NCBI RefSeq assembly: GCF_900156125.1
Contig: NZ_FTLX01000006.1
Coordinates: 62,001-126,000, forward strand
Direction: 5' to 3'
From: Domibacillus enclensis
Lineage (GTDB): Bacteria > Bacillota > Bacilli > Bacillales > Domibacillaceae
DNA length: 64,000 nt
Positions 50,709-58,446 of the stretch are shown one piece after another. The notes beneath the pieces are model-generated. The model ran no database searches. It had not been told where the DNA came from and worked only from the letters and a program-made list of their open reading frames with translations. Made by a program: the position numbers and the translations under genes. Position 1 is the first letter of the stretch, and each line of letters opens with the position of its first letter.

Positions 50709-52109
50709 ATGACAATTCGCAAGCCCTCATTTCTGATGTCTGTTTTCATGATCCTGCTCGTTGCCGGCATTCTCGGCACCAGCATTTTATATTATCAGGT
50801 TGCTCCGCAAATTCCAATCGTGATTGCAGCGGCTGCTGTGGCGCTGTACGGATTTACGCTCGGCCATAGATGGAAGGACATCGAAGCCTCTATGGTGAAA
50901 AGCATCGCCGCCGGTTTGCCGTCTATTTTAATCCTGTGCATGATCGGCATTCTGGTCGGCATCTGGGTGCTCAACGGCACAGTGCCGACGATGTCGTACT
51001 ACGGCCTGCAGCTTTTGGCGCCGGAGTTCTTCCTGGCCTCCGCGGTACTCATTTGTGTGGTCGTGTCCATTATGACAGGAAGCTCGTGGAGTGCGATCAG
51101 CACGATGGGTGTAGCGTTAATGGGCGTTTCGTACGGAATGGGCATCTCACCGGCGATGACAGCGGGTGCAATTGTGTGCGGTGCTATTTTCGGGGACAAA
51201 GTATCGCCGCTTTCTGATACGACCAATTTAGCTTCTGCGACAGCGAAGGTAAACATTTTCGAGCATATCCGCCATATGATGTGGACGGCCGTGCCAAGCC
51301 TGCTCATTACTCTCGCGATTTTTCTGTGGATTGGGTTTGATTCTCGGCTGGTGAACCCGGATATAAGCCAGATTCAGACGATGACGCAAACGTTAAAGGA
51401 GCAGTTCGCCATTACATCGGTGACGCTGCTGTCGCCGCTGATCATTATCGTGCTGGCTCTACGGAAAACGGCGCCGATTCCAACGCTGTTTATCAGCTTG
51501 ATTGTCGCTGTGCTGACTGCTTTTTACACGGCCCCGGGCACAACGCTCGGTGAGATGATGGCAACGGCCCACTTCGGCTATACAGCTGAAACGGGAGTTG
51601 AATCGATTGACAGCCTGCTGTCGATTGGCGGCCTTTCCGCCATGATGTTCGGCGTCTCGATTATTTTAGTGGCTCTTGCATTCGGCGGCATCATCCAGCA
51701 AGTAGGCATTGCGGGCTTTTTGCATCGCAAAGGCAACGTCATTCTTGCGACGGTTTTGTCTGGCATAGGAGTGAACACCGTTATCGGAGAACAATACCTC
51801 TCGATCATTTTGCCAGGGCAGATGCTTGAGCCTGCATATAAAAAAGCAAATCTTCATCCGAAAAACCTGTCCAGAACACTGGAAGATGCCGGAACGATTT
51901 TTCATCCGATTGTCCCATGGGGTGTGACGGGCGCGTTTATTATGTCGACGCTCAACATCGGGATGGAGTACGCGCTGTTTTGCTTTATTTGCTTGATCAA
52001 TCCACTGATTGCCTTGATCTACGGCTACACGGGCTTTACACTGACACCGCTTGAAAAAAAAGCGGAATTAAAAGAAGCCTCGTTTTCAGAACGTGAAAAT
52101 GTGATGTAA
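50709..52109 (+). CDS. NhaC-family sodium-coupled antiporter, possible aromatic-acid/tyrosine transporter
   Basis: A 466-residue membrane protein with about 12 helices. The family motif GSSWSAISTMGVALMGVS and GAIFGDKVSPLSDTTNLASA are the NhaC signatures. NhaC was described as a sodium/proton antiporter, but MleN exchanges malate/lactate and some relatives are believed to move tyrosine. Its place between hmgA and the YerC-like gene, with phenylalanine dehydrogenase close by, makes aromatic amino acid uptake likely here (inference). AAGCTGGAGG precedes the ATG. Confidence 0.8.
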   Translation: MTIRKPSFLMSVFMILLVAGILGTSILYYQVAPQIPIVIAAAAVALYGFTLGHRWKDIEASMVKSIAAGLPSILILCMIGILVGIWVLNGTVPTMSYYGLQLLAPEFFLASAVLICVVVSIMTGSSWSAISTMGVALMGVSYGMGISPAMTAGAIVCGAIFGDKVSPLSDTTNLASATAKVNIFEHIRHMMWTAVPSLLITLAIFLWIGFDSRLVNPDISQIQTMTQTLKEQFAITSVTLLSPLIIIVLALRKTAPIPTLFISLIVAVLTAFYTAPGTTLGEMMATAHFGYTAETGVESIDSLLSIGGLSAMMFGVSIILVALAFGGIIQQVGIAGFLHRKGNVILATVLSGIGVNTVIGEQYLSIILPGQMLEPAYKKANLHPKNLSRTLEDAGTIFHPIVPWGVTGAFIMSTLNIGMEYALFCFICLINPLIALIYGYTGFTLTPLEKKAELKEASFSERENVM

Positions 52110-52242
52110 TCAGATTGCCAAAAAATTGGCGAGAGAAATGTAGACATCTTTAAAGAAAAAATCCCTTTTTGGGGGCGAATAGATGATGTGCTGCACCAAA
52201 AATAAGTCCTTTTTCGAATTTTCAAGTGAATGGGGGATTTAT

Positions 52243-52545
52243 GTGGATAAGAAGCAAGCAAATCGCGAGCAGCTGTTTCAAGCGGTGCTGTCGCTCCAGA
52301 CGCTGGAGGAGTGCATCGATTTTTTAACGGATTTATGCACCGTGCAGGAGCTGGCTGCCCTTGAGCAGCGAATGGAAGTCGCGCGTCTGCTGATGAACGG
52401 ACATACGTACGAAATGATTGAAGCAGAGACAAACGCTAGGTCCACGACCATTTCGCGCGTCCGCAAATGTCTCGCCAAGGAGCAAAGCGGCTTTCAGCTC
52501 GCATTTGACCGGCTGCAAAAAGCAGAAAGAAGCCAGGCCCATTAA
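52243..52545 (+). CDS. YerC/YecD-type TrpR-related regulator
   Basis: A 100-residue helical protein of the Trp-repressor superfamily: LFQAVLSLQTLEECIDFLTD, LCTVQELAALEQRMEVARLL and the helix-turn-helix YEMIEAETNARSTTISRVRK. YerC itself is a small DNA-binding protein of Bacilli whose ligand is not settled; TrpR and TyrR-like relatives bind aromatic amino acids. GTG 52243 gives the usual family length and has GGGGG 6 bases ahead; an upstream ATG (52183) also has a site and would add 20 residues. The genome context suggests a local regulator of the aromatic genes, probably a paralog of the housekeeping yerC. Confidence 0.75.
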   Translation: MDKKQANREQLFQAVLSLQTLEECIDFLTDLCTVQELAALEQRMEVARLLMNGHTYEMIEAETNARSTTISRVRKCLAKEQSGFQLAFDRLQKAERSQAH

Positions 52546-52563
52546 ATCGGGCCTGGCTTTCTT
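52530..52563. terminator. Bidirectional terminator
   Basis: AAGCCAGGCCC pairs exactly with GGGCCTGGCTT; the stop codon of the YerC-like gene is in the loop. It serves both converging genes. Confidence 0.85.
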
Positions 52564-52565
52564 TG

Positions 52566-53714
52566 TTACAATCGAACGTCCCATTTATTGCGCTTGCGCG
52601 GGGAGAAAAAGCTGTTTCGGTGCTTTCGGGCGTCCATTCTTTTTTCACATATATGGTTAGCCGCTTCAACAGTGGTGACATGGAGCGCATCAGACTGGCT
52701 GAATACTTCGAGCAGAGAACGGTAAATGGCTTCTGTTTTCGCCAGCACCCGCTTTCTATTCGGTCCGTACAGCTCGTCGGCCACTTGAATTAAGCCGCCG
52801 CCGTTTACGATATAATCCGGTGCGTACAAAATGCCTTTTTGCTTCAGCTTTTCCGCATGGCTTTCGTGCAAAAGCTGGTTGTTGGCTGCACCGACGATCG
52901 CCTGTACCTTCAGCTGATCAATTGTCTGGTCATTAATGATGCCACCAATGGCACAGGGAACGAACATATCCGCCTCTACCCCGTATATGTCATCGCTGCT
53001 GACGGAAACCGCAATGCGCCCCATTTCTTCTGCTTTTTCGGTGAGGACATGGACGATGCAAGGGTCTACGTCCGTTACGTATAAATCGGCGCCCGCTTGA
53101 AGCAAATGCTCTGCTGTTTTAAAGCCGACCTTCCCGAGCCCTTGAATGGCGAATTTTTTCCCTGACAGGTCCTCATGCCCCCACAGCGTTTTCGCCACAG
53201 CCTGAATGCTGTAAAGAACACCGAGAGCGGTCGGAATCGACGTTTCGCCGCCGCCGCCATATTCCTCGGGCAGCCCGGCGATGCAGTTTGTTTCTTTATA
53301 CGCATGAACAAAATCGTCAAGCACCGTGCCCATATCGGTGCCGGTGTAAAAGCGTCCGTTCAGCGTTTCAATAAACTGGCCGTAAGCGCGGAACAGCTCC
53401 GGTGTTTTATCCTTGAGCGGGTCGCCAATAATAACCGCCTTGCCGCCGCCAAAGTCCACATCGGCCGCCGCGCATTTGTAAGTCATGCCTTTAGATAAGC
53501 GGAGCGCATCCTCTAACGCATCCTCCATCGTCTCGTACTGTCGCATGCGTGTTCCGCCGAGCGCCGGGCCGAGCGTTGTGTCATGAATGGCGATGATGGC
53601 TTTAAGCCCCGTTTCCGGATCATTGCAAAACACTACTTGTTCGTGATCTTTCATTTTCTCAAATAAATCGAACGATAAAGAAGGAGCTTGCTCAGCTACA
53701 GGTAACTTGTTCAT
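52566..53714 (-). CDS. pdh: Phenylalanine dehydrogenase (Glu/Leu/Phe/Val dehydrogenase family)
   Basis: A 382-residue NAD-dependent amino acid dehydrogenase. Catalytic lysines are in LGGTRM / [20 protein letters not shown]; the NAD fold has [21 protein letters not shown] is conserved. The C-terminal tail [17 protein letters not shown] ends like the phenylalanine dehydrogenases of B. badius and Lysinibacillus, and [11 protein letters not shown] with TGTDMGT also fits that group more than leucine dehydrogenase (about 364 residues). It deaminates phenylalanine to phenylpyruvate. A perfect cre site is 26 bases ahead of the start. It faces the tyrosine-degradation operon, extending it to phenylalanine. 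Confidence 0.85.
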   Translation of the reverse strand: MNKLPVAEQAPSLSFDLFEKMKDHEQVVFCNDPETGLKAIIAIHDTTLGPALGGTRMRQYETMEDALEDALRLSKGMTYKCAAADVDFGGGKAVIIGDPLKDKTPELFRAYGQFIETLNGRFYTGTDMGTVLDDFVHAYKETNCIAGLPEEYGGGGETSIPTALGVLYSIQAVAKTLWGHEDLSGKKFAIQGLGKVGFKTAEHLLQAGADLYVTDVDPCIVHVLTEKAEEMGRIAVSVSSDDIYGVEADMFVPCAIGGIINDQTIDQLKVQAIVGAANNQLLHESHAEKLKQKGILYAPDYIVNGGGLIQVADELYGPNRKRVLAKTEAIYRSLLEVFSQSDALHVTTVEAANHICEKRMDARKHRNSFFSPRKRNKWDVRL

Positions 53715-53739
53715 ATGTAAACCTCCTGATGATGTTTTT

Positions 53740-53753
53740 TGTAAGCGTTAACA
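53740..53753. promoter_or_regulatory. cre site (exact consensus) ahead of phenylalanine dehydrogenase
   Basis: TGTAAGCGTTAACA matches TGWAANCGNTNWCA at every position, 26 bases from the start codon. Confidence 0.8.
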
Positions 53754-53858
53754 TAATTAATCATAGAAGAAAAAGAAACCTTCAGCAAACGTACAGTTTA
53801 ACGCGTTAAACGGTGTAAATAAACAGTTTCATTTAAAAATTCTGATAATATTCCCGAC

Positions 53859-53887
53859 TTGACTTATCGGAATTAACGAGTTAAAGT
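53859..53887 (+). promoter_or_regulatory. tcyP promoter with possible CymR site
   Basis: TTGACT (53859-53864), 17 bases, TAAAGT (53882-53887). Overlapping it, TATTCC ... GGAATTAA (53848-53876) resembles CymR boxes, which end in GGAATT and control cystine uptake genes. Confidence 0.5.
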
Positions 53888-53921
53888 ACGTGTACTTATT
53901 ATTTTTTAAGGAGGGTGCAGG

Positions 53922-55313
53922 ATGGAAGCAGGTTTTATTCTTTTAAATGTCATTGGTCTGCTTATTTTGGTGGGCGTGTTGTTTTTTATGCAGCGCCGCC
54001 ATGTTTCGTTTTCAAAGCGGGTATTTACAGGTCTCGGCCTTGGGATTGTGTACGGGCTTATTTTGCATGTCGCATACGGAACAGAATCCGAGGTGCTGGC
54101 AAGTTCAACGGCCTGGTTTGATTTAATCGGCACCGGCTATGTGCGCTTACTGCAAATGATCGTGATGCCGCTTGTATTTATTTCGATTTTAGGGGCGTTT
54201 ACGAAAATTACGATCGGCAAAAACTTCGCTAAAATGGCGACGCTTATTTTAGGTATTCTGCTCGGTACAACGGCCGTGGCCGCGTCTGTCGGCATTGCAT
54301 CAGCAATCGGCTTTAATCTGGATGCGACGCAAATTGTCCAGGGCTCAGCGGAAACAGAACGCGGGGCATCGATTGCAGAACAGTCGACGGAAGTGGCAGA
54401 AAAGCCGCTGCCATCGCAGATTGTCGACCTGCTGCCGCAAAATCCGTTTCTTGACTTTACCGGGGCACGTCCTACGTCAACCATTGCGGTTGTCATCTTT
54501 GCGGCCTTTTTAGGCTTTGCCTATCTAACCGTCGTCCGCAAAGAGCCGGAGCATGCAGCCATTTTGAAAAAAGGCATTGATGCGGTTTATTCACTCATCA
54601 TGAATGTCGTGAAAATTGTTCTCCGTCTTACACCTTATGGGATTTTGGCGATTATGGCCCGTACAGTTGCGCTGTCTGACTTCGGCGCCATCTACAATCT
54701 TGGCAAGTTCGTTCTCGCGTCGTATGTAGCACTTGCCGTTATGTTCGTGATTCATTTGATCATGATTACTTTATCAGGCCTGAGCCCGGTAACGTACGTG
54801 AAAAAAGTGGGCGAAACGCTTAGCTTCGCATTTTCATCCCGTTCAAGTGCCGGCACGCTGCCGTTGACACTGAACACTCAAACGACGCGTCTCGGTGTAC
54901 CGGAAGGCATCGCAAACTTTGCAGGGTCATTCGGTCTTTCCATCGGACAAAACGGCTGCGCCGGCATTTATCCGGCGATGCTTGCGGTCATGATTGCCCC
55001 GTCTGCCGGCATCAACCCGCTCGATCCCGGCTTTATTCTGACGCTTATTGCGGTTGTTGTCATCAGCTCCTTCGGTGTAGCCGGAGTGGGTGGCGGCGCG
55101 ACATTCGCAGCTATTCTAGTGTTGTCAGCGATGAACCTGCCCGTTGCCCTTGCCGGTGTGTTAATCTCGGTGGAGCCGCTTATTGATATGGGCCGGACCG
55201 CCTTGAATGTCAATGGCTCCATTACAGCAGGTGTCACAACCGCACGTGTAACAGGAGAGCTGGACAAAGACATGTTCAACGAGGATTTATCAAAGCAAGC
55301 TGCAGATGTTTAA
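53922..55313 (+). CDS. tcyP: L-cystine uptake transporter TcyP
   Basis: A 463-residue sodium/proton-dicarboxylate-symporter-family protein, the same length as B. subtilis TcyP. DAACS motifs: AFSSRSSAGTLPLTLNTQT (serine-rich hairpin), FGLSIGQNGCAGIYPAMLAV and VEPLIDMGRTALNVNGS, where the glutamate-family D-x-x-R-T-x-x-N region has the TcyP form. It imports cystine. AAGGAGGG precedes the ATG. A sulfur-controlled promoter is likely. Confidence 0.9.
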   Translation: MEAGFILLNVIGLLILVGVLFFMQRRHVSFSKRVFTGLGLGIVYGLILHVAYGTESEVLASSTAWFDLIGTGYVRLLQMIVMPLVFISILGAFTKITIGKNFAKMATLILGILLGTTAVAASVGIASAIGFNLDATQIVQGSAETERGASIAEQSTEVAEKPLPSQIVDLLPQNPFLDFTGARPTSTIAVVIFAAFLGFAYLTVVRKEPEHAAILKKGIDAVYSLIMNVVKIVLRLTPYGILAIMARTVALSDFGAIYNLGKFVLASYVALAVMFVIHLIMITLSGLSPVTYVKKVGETLSFAFSSRSSAGTLPLTLNTQTTRLGVPEGIANFAGSFGLSIGQNGCAGIYPAMLAVMIAPSAGINPLDPGFILTLIAVVVISSFGVAGVGGGATFAAILVLSAMNLPVALAGVLISVEPLIDMGRTALNVNGSITAGVTTARVTGELDKDMFNEDLSKQAADV

Positions 55314-55344
55314 TGAAGAGCTTGAGACAAAAGGTTTTGAATAG

Positions 55345-55397
55345 AGAAAGCCGAATGATCGTGCGAAAATATCGCATGCGTTCGGCTTTCTTTTTTG
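55345..55397 (+). terminator. Terminator after tcyP
   Basis: AGAAAGCCGAA pairs exactly with TTCGGCTTTCT around a 25-base loop, followed by TTTTT. Confidence 0.8.
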
Positions 55398-55442
55398 ATC
55401 TTTAAGGTGATGAGCCCTTTAGCGACCGCGCTTGCGCGAACA

Positions 55443-55576
55443 CAGTCGGGGCGGCTTCTGCAGGACTTCGCGTTCGGAGGGGCGGGCGGTGAGCTAACTT
55501 TTGTCGCTACGCTCCAAAAGTGGATCTCACCTGCCCCGCTGATCCCTCCCGAGTCTTCGTCCTGCGCCAGCCGCCC
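55443..55576 (-). repeat. GC-rich structured repeat C, copy 1 (minus orientation)
   Basis: Read on the minus strand it begins GGGCGGCTGGCGCAGGACGA, continues through CGAAGACTC and a GGTGAG ... CTCACC stem to CGAAGTCC and GCCGCCCC. The same landmarks occur in order in copy 2. It looks like a recurrent intergenic element of Bacillaceae that I have seen in other genomes (from memory). No coding sense. Confidence 0.65.
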
Positions 55577-55764
55577 TTAGTGGGGAGGAAAAGCAGCTGG
55601 TAAAACTCAAACAAGAGCGTCATGAACGGGAAAAAACAAGCTATTCTGCCCTTCCACTTCATGAAAAAAAGAGAGAGGCTTCTGCTCATACAGCTGCTCG
55701 TTAACCGCTGAAAACAAGCTCTTTTCAAGCACTTTTCTCCTCCTTGGTTCATTAGAACGACAAC

Positions 55765-55890
55765 GGGCGGAGGGAGGACGGCGAAGACTCCCACTGGACG
55801 AGCGGACAGGGTGAAACAGCCACGGTTTTTGGGCTGGTTCAGCGTTCGCCCAGTAGGAAAGCGAAGCCGGCATCCCGGAGCCCCTGCTTG
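55765..55890 (+). repeat. GC-rich structured repeat C, copy 2 (plus orientation)
   Basis: Starts GGGCGGAGGGAGGACGGCGA, then AGACTCCC, AGCGGACAGGGTGAA, a hairpin TGAAACAGCC / GGCTGGTTCA, CGTTCGCCC, GGAAAGCGAAG and CCCGGAGCCCC. It is a homologue of copy 1 in the opposite orientation, 188 bases away. The whole 55398-56035 stretch has no gene. Confidence 0.65.
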
Positions 55891-56102
55891 TGCTTTTCCA
55901 GAAAAAAAGAAGAATTAAGGCTTTCAAGTACTGGATTGTTCGAATTCACTGGCACCATCATTGTTATGTACCAGACTCTTTACCTTAAAAAAACAGAAAT
56001 TTTAGTAAAATCAAATAAAGGATTCTTCCCGATTCATGGCGTATCTTCATCTCGTCGTATATAATGGAAAAGGTGAACGATATATGAAACGGAGGCACTT
56101 TC

Positions 56103-57152
56103 ATGACGATCTATAAAGGATTTGTAGGAACCTATACAAAGCAGGACGGAAAAGGGATTCATACGTTCGAGCTGGATACAGACAAAGCCGAACTTTTCAA
56201 TGCGGCCGTTGCAGCGGAAGTAAACAACTCAACTTATGTGACGATTAATGAAAATGAAACGTTTTTATATGCAGTTGAAAAAGGCGGAAAAGGCGGCGGA
56301 CTCGCAGCATTTGCGATCGAAAACGGACAGTTGAAAAAGTTGAATGACGTGCTCGACAGCGAGGGTGTACCGTGCCACGTGACGCTGAATAAAAATGGAA
56401 CGCGCGCGTTTTCAGCTCAGTATCATACCGGTACAGCCGAAATGTACAGCATCGATGCTGAAACAGGGAAATTGGGCGACTTGCTTGATGTGGCGACACA
56501 TGAAGGAACAGGACCCAACCCGGATCGGCAGGAAAAAGCGCATACGCACTTTTTTGGGGCGACAAACGATGAGCGCTTCGTGATCGCCGTGGATCTTGGC
56601 ACAGACGAAATCGTTACATACGAAGTGGCAGGAGAAGATTTACTGAAAAAAGCGGTGTTCAACACAGAGCCGGGTGCAGGTCCGCGTCATCTCGTGTTTC
56701 ATCCAACAAAGCCTGTTGCTTATGTAATGACCGAATTAAGCAATGAAGTACTTGTGCTCGCTTTTAATGATCAGGATGGGACATTCGAACAGCTGTCTTC
56801 TATTAAAACGATCCCAGCTGATTTCACCGAAAACAGCCAGGGAAGCGCCATTCGCATTTCATCGGACGGCCGCTTCGTTTATGCCGGCAACCGCGGACAC
56901 AACAGCATTGCCGTGTTCGAAGCAGCAGAAGACGGCCGCGACCTGAGCCTGGTTGAGATCGTTTCAACAAAGGGTGACTGGCCGCGTGATTTTGATCTGG
57001 ACCCATCAGAAAAGTTCATTATTGTGGCCCATGAAAAAACACACAATGTCGTTCTGTTCAAGCGATCCCCGGAAACAGGCCGTTTAGCGCCCGCTCATTC
57101 AGAGGTGACGATTCCTGAAGGTGTTTGTGTCGCATTTTTAAAAGGCAAGTAA
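56103..57152 (+). CDS. pgl: 6-phosphogluconolactonase, beta-propeller type (YkgB/Pgl)
   Basis: A 349-residue seven-bladed lactonase: FVGTYTKQDGKGIHTFELDT at the start, HVTLNKNGTRAFSAQYHTGT, AHTHFFGATNDERFVIAVDLGT, GPRHLVFHPTKPVAYVMTEL and QGSAIRISSDGRFVYAGNRG are family repeats with the conserved histidines and arginines. It hydrolyses 6-phosphogluconolactone in the pentose phosphate pathway. ACGGAGG precedes the ATG; TATAAT at 56060-56065 may be its -10 element. Confidence 0.85.
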   Translation: MTIYKGFVGTYTKQDGKGIHTFELDTDKAELFNAAVAAEVNNSTYVTINENETFLYAVEKGGKGGGLAAFAIENGQLKKLNDVLDSEGVPCHVTLNKNGTRAFSAQYHTGTAEMYSIDAETGKLGDLLDVATHEGTGPNPDRQEKAHTHFFGATNDERFVIAVDLGTDEIVTYEVAGEDLLKKAVFNTEPGAGPRHLVFHPTKPVAYVMTELSNEVLVLAFNDQDGTFEQLSSIKTIPADFTENSQGSAIRISSDGRFVYAGNRGHNSIAVFEAAEDGRDLSLVEIVSTKGDWPRDFDLDPSEKFIIVAHEKTHNVVLFKRSPETGRLAPAHSEVTIPEGVCVAFLKGK

Positions 57153-57170
57153 TCAATAGCGTCTGCATTC

Positions 57171-57199
57171 ATCCCGCTTGAACGTGAGCGGGATTTTTT
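57171..57199 (+). terminator. Terminator after pgl
   Basis: ATCCCGCT pairs with AGCGGGAT, followed by TTTTT. The remnant of an ABC ATPase begins right after it. Confidence 0.8.
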
Positions 57200-57202
57200 G
57201 GC

Positions 57203-57796
57203 AGGAAAAAAGAACGGCGCGAAATGGGAAGAAACATTCAAACGGTTTTTCAAGATTCGTATTCCGCCGTCAATCCACGGATGACAGCAGAGGACATTAT
57301 CGCTGAGCCGCTCGACAATTTCGAACCAGCGAAAGACACAGAACGGCGGCGCATTGTGATTGATCTGCTTGAACGAGTGGGGCTAGCGGAGCCGGATTTG
57401 AAGAAATATCCTCACGAATTCAGTGGGGGGCAGCTGCAGCGCATCAGCATTGCCAGAGCCATTTCAATCAAGCCAAAATTAATCGTTCTTGATGAATCCG
57501 TGAGCAGTCTCGATATGGTCACCAAAACAGTCATTCTGGAGCTGCTCAGTGATTTAAAAAAAGACTTAGGTGTGTCGTACTTGTTTATTACCCACGACGT
57601 TAAAGCCGCCTGCTTTCTTTCAGACACGCTTGGAGTGCTGGAAAAGGGCGAGCTCGTTGACACCTTTTCATCAAAGGATTCGTTTCTCGCTTCCAGGCAC
57701 CCTGCTGTGGAGAAAATGCTGGCTTCCACCCTTTCCGATCATCCAGCAGACCGGTCCATTAGAAGAGCCAAACCGCTTGTCTCCGTGTCAAAATAA
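57203..57796 (+). pseudogene. 5'-truncated oligopeptide/nickel-type ABC ATPase (OppF/NikE-like)
   Basis: Reading from the Q-loop onward (IQTVFQDSYSAVNPRM), signature FSGGQLQRISIARA, Walker B LIVLDESVSSLD and H-loop FITHD are present, but Walker A and the first 80-90 residues are missing. In-frame codons RKKERRE continue upstream of the only ATG (57224) straight into the terminator of pgl, so the 5' part has been deleted rather than mis-called. There is no ribosome binding site and no partner permease or binding protein. It cannot bind ATP as a standard ABC subunit; a dead fragment is most likely. Confidence 0.75.
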
Positions 57797-57821
57797 AAAA
57801 CTGCCCCCGAGGCAGTTTTTT
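57795..57821. terminator. Bidirectional terminator between the ABC remnant and aroK
   Basis: AAAAAACTGCC-CCCGA-GGCAGTTTTTT, with runs on both sides. It presumably once served the intact ABC gene. Confidence 0.9.
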
Positions 57822-58386
57822 ATTTGCGTAATTCTGAAGAAGCCCATATTTGTTTCAGCGAATCAATCAAAGCGTCGGCTACTTCTTCTGGGGTCCGCTT
57901 GTTGATCAACAGTCTGGCATGGTTTACCGCATACGCACTTTGCCGCTTGTAAAATAGTTCCTGCACATCGGACAGGTCTTTGCTTTGCAGCAGTGGCCGG
58001 TCGTCAATGAGCAGCTCCATTCGTTCCGTCCATTCCGCCCAGTCGATATCCAGGTGGATGACGATGCCATGGGCAAGGCACGTTTTTTGAATCGACTCGT
58101 TTAAAAAAGCGCCACCGCCAAGTGACAGCACCCGCAACGGCTCCTGGGCCAGCTCACACGTCTTCGCCTGTTCAAGCTCACGGAAGAAGGGTTCTCCATG
58201 TTTGGTGAAGATATCCGGAATACTCATGCCGAAGTCTTTTTCAATTTCCTGGTCGACATCGATAAAGGTCCGGTTCAGCTTCTGGGCCAGGAGTTCGCCG
58301 ACCGTCGTTTTGCCAACGCCCATAAAGCCAATCAGAACAATGGTTTTTTCGTTTTCAGCTATCCTTTTCTCGCTCAACGTAAACAC
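57820..58386 (-). CDS. aroK: Shikimate kinase
   Basis: A 188-residue kinase (B. subtilis AroK 186). Walker A is LIGFMGVGKTTVG (residues 18-30); shikimate binding is seen in DVDQEIEKDFGMSIPDIF with D and in FRELE; LGGGAFLNE is the substrate G-G-G motif, and RPLL is the lid arginine. It phosphorylates shikimate at O3 for chorismate synthesis. A stand-alone gene, as in other Bacilli. Confidence 0.9.
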   Translation of the reverse strand: MFTLSEKRIAENEKTIVLIGFMGVGKTTVGELLAQKLNRTFIDVDQEIEKDFGMSIPDIFTKHGEPFFRELEQAKTCELAQEPLRVLSLGGGAFLNESIQKTCLAHGIVIHLDIDWAEWTERMELLIDDRPLLQSKDLSDVQELFYKRQSAYAVNHARLLINKRTPEEVADALIDSLKQIWASSELRK

Positions 58387-58446
58387 TACTCTCTCAATGA
58401 ATTATCTTTTTAGTATAGTACACTGCTATCAGGCAGTAAATATTTT

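Noticed and set aside
55607-55927. 106-codon minus-strand frame in the C-repeat region
   Set aside because: It crosses structured GC-rich repeat sequence and has no family resemblance or good start.
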